This document shows, in pieces, positions 60,305 to 64,000 of a DNA stretch of 64,000 bases. The notes under the pieces were generated by a model, which searched no databases, had not been told where the DNA came from, and worked only from the letters and a program-made list of their open reading frames with translations. The position numbers and the translations under genes are program-made. Origin of the DNA: Ectopseudomonas toyotomiensis (GTDB lineage Bacteria > Pseudomonadota > Gammaproteobacteria > Pseudomonadales > Pseudomonadaceae); the NCBI RefSeq assembly GCF_900115695.1, contig NZ_FOXK01000002.1, positions 310,001-374,000 on the forward strand. The letters are read 5' to 3'. How positions within the stretch are numbered: position 1 is the first letter of the stretch; each line of letters opens with the position of its first letter.

Positions 60305-61075
60305 ATGCGACGTGTGGTGTTCAACCAGAAAGGGGGGGTGGGCAAGTCCAGCATCGCCTGTAATCTCGCGGCGGTCAGTGCGGCGCAGGGCTACCGTACG
60401 CTGCTGATTGACCTGGATGCCCAGGCCAACTCGACTCACTACCTCACCGGGCTCACTGGCGAGGAAATTCCCATGGGCATTGCCGACTTCTTCAAGCAGA
60501 CCCTGTCTTCCGGGCCCTTCGCCAAGAAGGGCAAGGTGGATATCTACGAGACGCCGTTCGACAACCTGCACGTGGTCACCGCCACGGCCGAGCTGGCCGA
60601 GCTGCAGCCGAAGCTGGAGCAGAAACACAAGATCAACAAGCTGCGCAAACTGCTCGACGAACTGGCCGAAGATTACGACCATATCTACCTGGACACACCG
60701 CCGGCACTGAATTTCTATACGGTTTCCGCGCTGATTGCGGCTGACCGCGTGCTGATCCCCTTCGACTGCGACAGCTTCTCGCGCAACGCCCTGTATGGCC
60801 TGCTGGCCGAGATCGATGAGTTGAAGGAGGACCATAACGATGCTCTGGAGGTGGAGGGCATCGTGGTCAACCAGTTCCAGCCGCGCGCGACCTTGCCGCA
60901 GCAATTGCTGGATGAGCTGATCGCCGAGGGCTTGCCGGTGTTGCCGGTGAACCTGATGAGTTCGGTAAAGATGCGCGAATCGCACCAGGTGTGCACGCCG
61001 CTGATCCATCTGGATGCACGGCACAAGCTGACGCTGCAGTTCGTCGAATTGCACGATCTGCTCAATCAGGCTTGA
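60305..61075 (+). CDS. ParA-family ATPase
   Basis: 256 residues. Deviant Walker A KGGVGKSS (9-16) and the ParA/MinD partner motif LIDLDAQANSTHYL. No HTH at the N-terminus and no linked parB, so not a chromosome partitioning pair. In P. aeruginosa the equivalent (recalled as PA5028) is also next to a universal stress protein. May position a cytoplasmic cargo; target unknown. Confidence 0.9.
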   Translation: MRRVVFNQKGGVGKSSIACNLAAVSAAQGYRTLLIDLDAQANSTHYLTGLTGEEIPMGIADFFKQTLSSGPFAKKGKVDIYETPFDNLHVVTATAELAELQPKLEQKHKINKLRKLLDELAEDYDHIYLDTPPALNFYTVSALIAADRVLIPFDCDSFSRNALYGLLAEIDELKEDHNDALEVEGIVVNQFQPRATLPQQLLDELIAEGLPVLPVNLMSSVKMRESHQVCTPLIHLDARHKLTLQFVELHDLLNQA

Positions 61076-61092
61076 GGGGCTGTCAACGATAA

Positions 61093-61118
61093 AACAAGGC
61101 GCCCGCGGGCGCCTTGTT
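61093..61118. terminator. Bidirectional intrinsic terminator between parA-like and usp genes
   Basis: AACAAGGCGCCC, loop GC, GGGCGCCTTGTT: perfect 12-base stem. A-rich and T-containing flanks are present on both sides (AAAAC upstream), serving both convergent genes. Confidence 0.85.
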
Positions 61119-61120
61119 CG

Positions 61121-61918
61121 TTAGCGCACCACGAACACGTCGCAAGGCGCCTTGTGCAGGAAATGCTGCGCCAGGCTGCCCAGCAAGGCTTGAGAAAAGG
61201 CGCTGCGGCCGTGGCTGCCGAGCACCAGCAGTTCTGCTCGACGCGTCTTGATCTGCTCTTGCAGGCTGCGCAGGATGCCGCCCTGCAGCACGTCGTGGCT
61301 GAGCTTCGGGCCGCCAGGCGGCAGGCTTTGCGCTTCGTCTTGCAATAGCTGATCGATCAGGCCGCGCTGGGTCTGCAGTTGCAGTTCCACCTGCTGCGGC
61401 GTGCCCTTGTCTGGTTCGAATACATGCAGGGCGTGCAGCTCGGCATCGCCGGGCAGCAGGCGATAGGCCTGGCCGAGGGCACTGCAGGCGCACAGGGAGA
61501 AGTCGATGGCGGCCAGCGCCCTCTTATAAGGCTGGGCGTCGTTGCGCGCTACCAGCAGCAGCGGCACGGTGCAGCGGCGGGCGATGCGATCGAGGCTGGT
61601 GCCGGAGAAAAAGTCATGGCGCTGGTGGTGCCCGCCCAGCACCAGCAGGTCGCAGCCGCTGTCCTGAACCTGTTGCAGCACCACTTCCGAAGGTTTGCCG
61701 CTGAGCATGCGCAGTTCAGTGCCGGGAGGGGCGTATCGGGTCAGGCTGCGATCCAGCGCTTGGCGCGCCTTTTCGTGCTGTTCGCTGCTCTGGCTAGGGT
61801 CGAGCACGTGCAGGATGCTCAGTCGGGCGTTGTGCTGCTGGGCCAACTGCGTGGCGCGGCATAACGCCATGTCAGCGGTGTCGCGCAGGTCATGGGCGAT
61901 AAGAATGTGCTTGAACAT
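61121..61918 (-). CDS. Universal stress protein with tandem Usp domains
   Basis: 265 residues from the ATG at 61918 (MFKHILIAHDLRD). Two Usp domains: 1-137 (GHHQRHD as ATP-site remnant, less conserved) and 140-265 (GSHGRSAFSQALLGS, intact G-2X-G-9X-GS ATP motif). Tandem UspE-like architecture. Normally induced on entry to stationary phase or low oxygen; not testable here. Confidence 0.9.
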   Translation of the reverse strand: MFKHILIAHDLRDTADMALCRATQLAQQHNARLSILHVLDPSQSSEQHEKARQALDRSLTRYAPPGTELRMLSGKPSEVVLQQVQDSGCDLLVLGGHHQRHDFFSGTSLDRIARRCTVPLLLVARNDAQPYKRALAAIDFSLCACSALGQAYRLLPGDAELHALHVFEPDKGTPQQVELQLQTQRGLIDQLLQDEAQSLPPGGPKLSHDVLQGGILRSLQEQIKTRRAELLVLGSHGRSAFSQALLGSLAQHFLHKAPCDVFVVR

Positions 61919-62040
61919 GGTGACGGCTCTCCTGCCGATACCCCTCGGCAATTTTATTGTGCCTGTTCAGATAGCCGCTCTTTTGACCTATGGCAAGGTC
62001 GGGGAATGTTACCGATTGCGAATGCAGGCAGCGGCACCGA

Positions 62041-62484
62041 TCAGCGTAAACGCAATTGGTAGTACCCGCGACTTTCTGCGACCACTTCGCCGCTGCCGTC
62101 GGTCAGTTGCAGCTCCAGCAGATAGTCGGCCTTGCCCTGCAGGTTGGCCTGTTCTTCCAGATGGGCGATTTCCTCGGCCGAGAGGCGTGCCTCGACCTGA
62201 ATGTCGCCCGTGGCCGGGCGGCGAAAGCGCAGGTTCATTTCCTTGATGATGGGATAGAAGCGCTGGGCGTCGAAGCTGGTCAGAAACAGCGCGCCGCCGG
62301 GAATTTCGGCCAGGGTGAACAAGGCGCCGGCGTACATGCTGCCGATATGGTTCTGGTTGCCTTGCAGGGGCATGCGCAGGCGTACGAATCCTGGCTCCAG
62401 CACTTCGGCTTTGAGGCCGCTGCGTTTGACGAAGGCGATCTGTTCTTCGGTGAGCTGACGAGCGATTTCCACGGGCAGCGGCAT
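62041..62484 (-). CDS. Hotdog-fold thioesterase (YiiD C-terminal/DUF4442-like)
   Basis: 147 residues from the ATG at 62484, which has AAGGAG upstream. IGSMYAGALFTLAEIPGGALFL is the central helix of PaaI/YiiD-type hotdog proteins. Monocistronic. Substrate unknown. Confidence 0.78.
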   Translation of the reverse strand: MPLPVEIARQLTEEQIAFVKRSGLKAEVLEPGFVRLRMPLQGNQNHIGSMYAGALFTLAEIPGGALFLTSFDAQRFYPIIKEMNLRFRRPATGDIQVEARLSAEEIAHLEEQANLQGKADYLLELQLTDGSGEVVAESRGYYQLRLR

Positions 62485-62593
62485 GGCGAAACTCCTTGAG
62501 CGGACGTTTTGCCAGACTAAGGGGCGGTTGGCGCGCTGCAATTGACCGCAGCGCCCGTGGCGACTGACCGAAGTGCTCAAGCGCCCCAGGCAC

Positions 62594-62654
62594 GTAGTCC
62601 GGATGCAATCCGGGAAATCGCGTAACGGCTATCCCCGGATCGCATTCGGGCTAC
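62594..62654. repeat. Intergenic inverted repeat (GTAGTCCGGATGCAATCCGGG type)
   Basis: GTAGTCCGGATGCAATCCGGG (62594-62614, of which the listed arm is 21 bases) pairs imperfectly with the segment ending ATTCGGGCTAC (62633-62654). A common dispersed repeat of Pseudomonas intergenic regions. It lies between the thioesterase and trxC. Confidence 0.65.
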
Positions 62655-62663
62655 AGGTGCATC

Positions 62664-63098
62664 CTAAATGCCCTGCTGGCGCAGCCAGGCCTGCAGTTGT
62701 GGGAGAGGCATGGCGCCGCTCTGGCGGGCGACTTCGACGCCGCCCTTGAACAGGATCAGGCTGGGAATGGAGCGTATGCCCAGTTGCCCGGCCAGGTTCT
62801 GGTTGGCCTCGCTGTCGAGCTTGCCCAGGCGGCAGCGTCCCTGCAGCTGTGCGGCTGCCTGCTGGAAGGTCGGGGCGAAAGCCTGGCAGGGGCCGCACCA
62901 ACTGGCCCAGACATCCACCAGCAATGGCAGGTCGCCTTTCAACTGACTGGCGAAGTTGGCTTGGGTGAGCGTGATGGGCGCAGCGGGCAGCACTTCACTC
63001 TTGCAGCGGCCGCAGCGTGGGGCGTCGTGCAGACGCTCGACGGGAATGCGGTTGAGCCCGTTGCAGTGCGGGCAGGGAATCAGCAGCGGATCGGACAT
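62664..63098 (-). CDS. trxC: Thioredoxin 2
   Basis: 144 residues. N-terminal zinc ribbon with C9, C12, C29, C32 (CPHC, CGRC), then a thioredoxin fold with active site WCGPC (C68, C71). Cytoplasmic disulfide reductase, oxidative-stress type. Normal length. Confidence 0.95.
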   Translation of the reverse strand: MSDPLLIPCPHCNGLNRIPVERLHDAPRCGRCKSEVLPAAPITLTQANFASQLKGDLPLLVDVWASWCGPCQAFAPTFQQAAAQLQGRCRLGKLDSEANQNLAGQLGIRSIPSLILFKGGVEVARQSGAMPLPQLQAWLRQQGI

Positions 63099-63156
63099 GA
63101 GGCGAGACTCCGTGGGTCATGTGCCTTAAATGGAGCCAGCGCCTGCGGATATCAAG

Positions 63157-64000
63157 TCAGAGCGGGGTCAGCGGGAAGAACCAGGGGATGACCAGGGTGG
63201 CTACGCCCCACAGCAGCAGGTTCAGGGGTATACCGATCTTCATGAAGTCGGTAAAGCGGTAGCCACCGGCGTTGTAGACGAAGGTGTTGGTCTGGTAGCC
63301 GATGGGCGTGGCGAAGCTGGCACTGGCGGCGAACATCACTGCGACCACGAAGGCGCGTGGGTCCACGCCCAGATGTTGGGCCATGCCGATGGCGATGGGG
63401 GTGATCAGCACGGCCACGGCGTTGTTCGACAGCATTTCGGTAAGGATGGACGTGAACAGGTAGATAAAGCTCAGCATCAGCAACGGTCCGGCCCAGGGCA
63501 GCCAGCCCATGACGTTTTCCACCAGCAGCTTGACCAGGCCAACCTTGTCCATGGCGATGCTGATGGCCAGCATGCCGAAGATCAGGCTGAGAATTTTCCA
63601 ATCCACCGCCTTGTAGGCGTCCTCCACATCCAGGCAACGGGTCGCCAGCACGGTGACTGCGCCGATGATCGCCAGGCCTTCGATGGGCATCACGCCAAAG
63701 GCGGCCAGCAACATCACGGCCAGGGTGGAGAGAATCGCGATGGGCGCCTTGTCGCGGCGGAAGGCGCGCTCCTGCACGGCGTTGAGGCTGATCAGCTCGC
63801 CGTTGTCGGCGAAGCGTTTGATCTGCGCCGGTGTGCCTTCGACCAGCATCACGTCGCCGAATTGCAGCTCGAAATCATCGAGGTTGCCCTGCACGTTCTC
63901 GTCCTGGCGGTGCACGGCGAGCACGGCGATACCGTAGCGCGCGGTGAGGTCCAGGTCGCGCATCGGGCGGTGGCTGTAGCGCGAGTTACGCCCGACGATG
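63157..64000 (-). CDS. SLC13/DASS-family transporter, C-terminal part (runs off window)
   Basis: The frame is open to base 64000 and continues outside; about 280 C-terminal residues are present. A TrkA-C (RCK_C) domain (ILAVLAVHRQDENVQGNLDDFELQFGDVMLVEGTP) precedes helices with FTSILTEMLSNNAVAVLITPIAIG and ATPIGYQTNTFVYNAGGY, the paired SNN/T-type sodium and anion binding motifs of this family. Substrate (sulfate or dicarboxylate) cannot be decided. Confidence 0.88.
   Translation of the reverse strand, partial: IVGRNSRYSHRPMRDLDLTARYGIAVLAVHRQDENVQGNLDDFELQFGDVMLVEGTPAQIKRFADNGELISLNAVQERAFRRDKAPIAILSTLAVMLLAAFGVMPIEGLAIIGAVTVLATRCLDVEDAYKAVDWKILSLIFGMLAISIAMDKVGLVKLLVENVMGWLPWAGPLLMLSFIYLFTSILTEMLSNNAVAVLITPIAIGMAQHLGVDPRAFVVAVMFAASASFATPIGYQTNTFVYNAGGYRFTDFMKIGIPLNLLLWGVATLVIPWFFPLTPL

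Noticed and set aside
60305-61075. Plasmid or chromosome partitioning locus
   Set aside because: There is no parB or parS-like sequence nearby, and the gene sits in a conserved chromosomal order.

Overview
The window reads as one contiguous piece of a high-G+C Pseudomonas chromosome, most likely from the P. mendocina / oleovorans / pseudoalcaligenes side of the genus (species inferred). The backbone order argS, priA, rpmE, nuclease, M48 protease, malic enzyme, PBP1A, pilMNOPQ, aroK, aroB, damX-like, gltB, gltD, then hemE, then parA and a universal stress protein matches, from memory, the P. aeruginosa PA5051 to PA5027 neighbourhood. No rRNA, tRNA, CRISPR array, insertion sequence or prophage is visible, and no gene-free stretch exceeds 300 bases.

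Region 1 (1 to 24.2 kb) is housekeeping: the argS 5' part, priA, rpmE, a secreted nuclease, a lipoprotein metalloprotease, malic enzyme, PBP1A (reverse strand), the type IV pilus assembly operon pilMNOPQ, aroK-aroB, a DamX-like SPOR protein, and glutamate synthase gltBD. pilQ is split by a one-base frameshift at a run of eight Gs.

Region 2 (24.2 to 30 kb) is a cyanate assimilation island between gltD and hemE. A sigma54 activator (CynF-type) diverges from an ABC transporter (cynA, cynB, cynD) and cyanase (cynS). The divergent region holds three related dyad sites, an IHF-like site and a -24/-12 promoter, in the classic order. Ammonia from cyanase would feed the adjacent GOGAT.

Region 3 (31.7 to 60.2 kb) is a roughly 28-kb biosynthetic cluster between hemE/DUF2141 and parA. 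One unbroken reverse-strand operon of overlapping genes (60055 down to about 41973) encodes an aryl polyene (APE) type II polyketide system: ketosynthases, chain-length-factor-like protein, two ACPs, ketoreductase, dehydratases, an adenylation-dehydratase fusion, ammonia lyase, acyltransferases, glycosyltransferase, thioesterase, LolA-like carrier, MMPL exporter and lipoproteins, plus a halogenase-like flavoprotein and an ion antiporter. Next to it sits a second set (31668 to 39722, two divergent operons) with DarA-like and DarB-like dialkylresorcinol-type enzymes, a small HTH-like protein, a BtrH-type acyltransferase, its own ketosynthase pair, ACP, dehydratase-like protein and an ABC-2 exporter. 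This second set is the best candidate for an incompletely described system: a resorcinol- or polyene-lipid pathway that may work with the APE pigment.

Region 4 (60.3 to 64 kb) returns to housekeeping: ParA-family ATPase, universal stress protein, hotdog thioesterase, thioredoxin 2 and the 3' part of an SLC13-type transporter.
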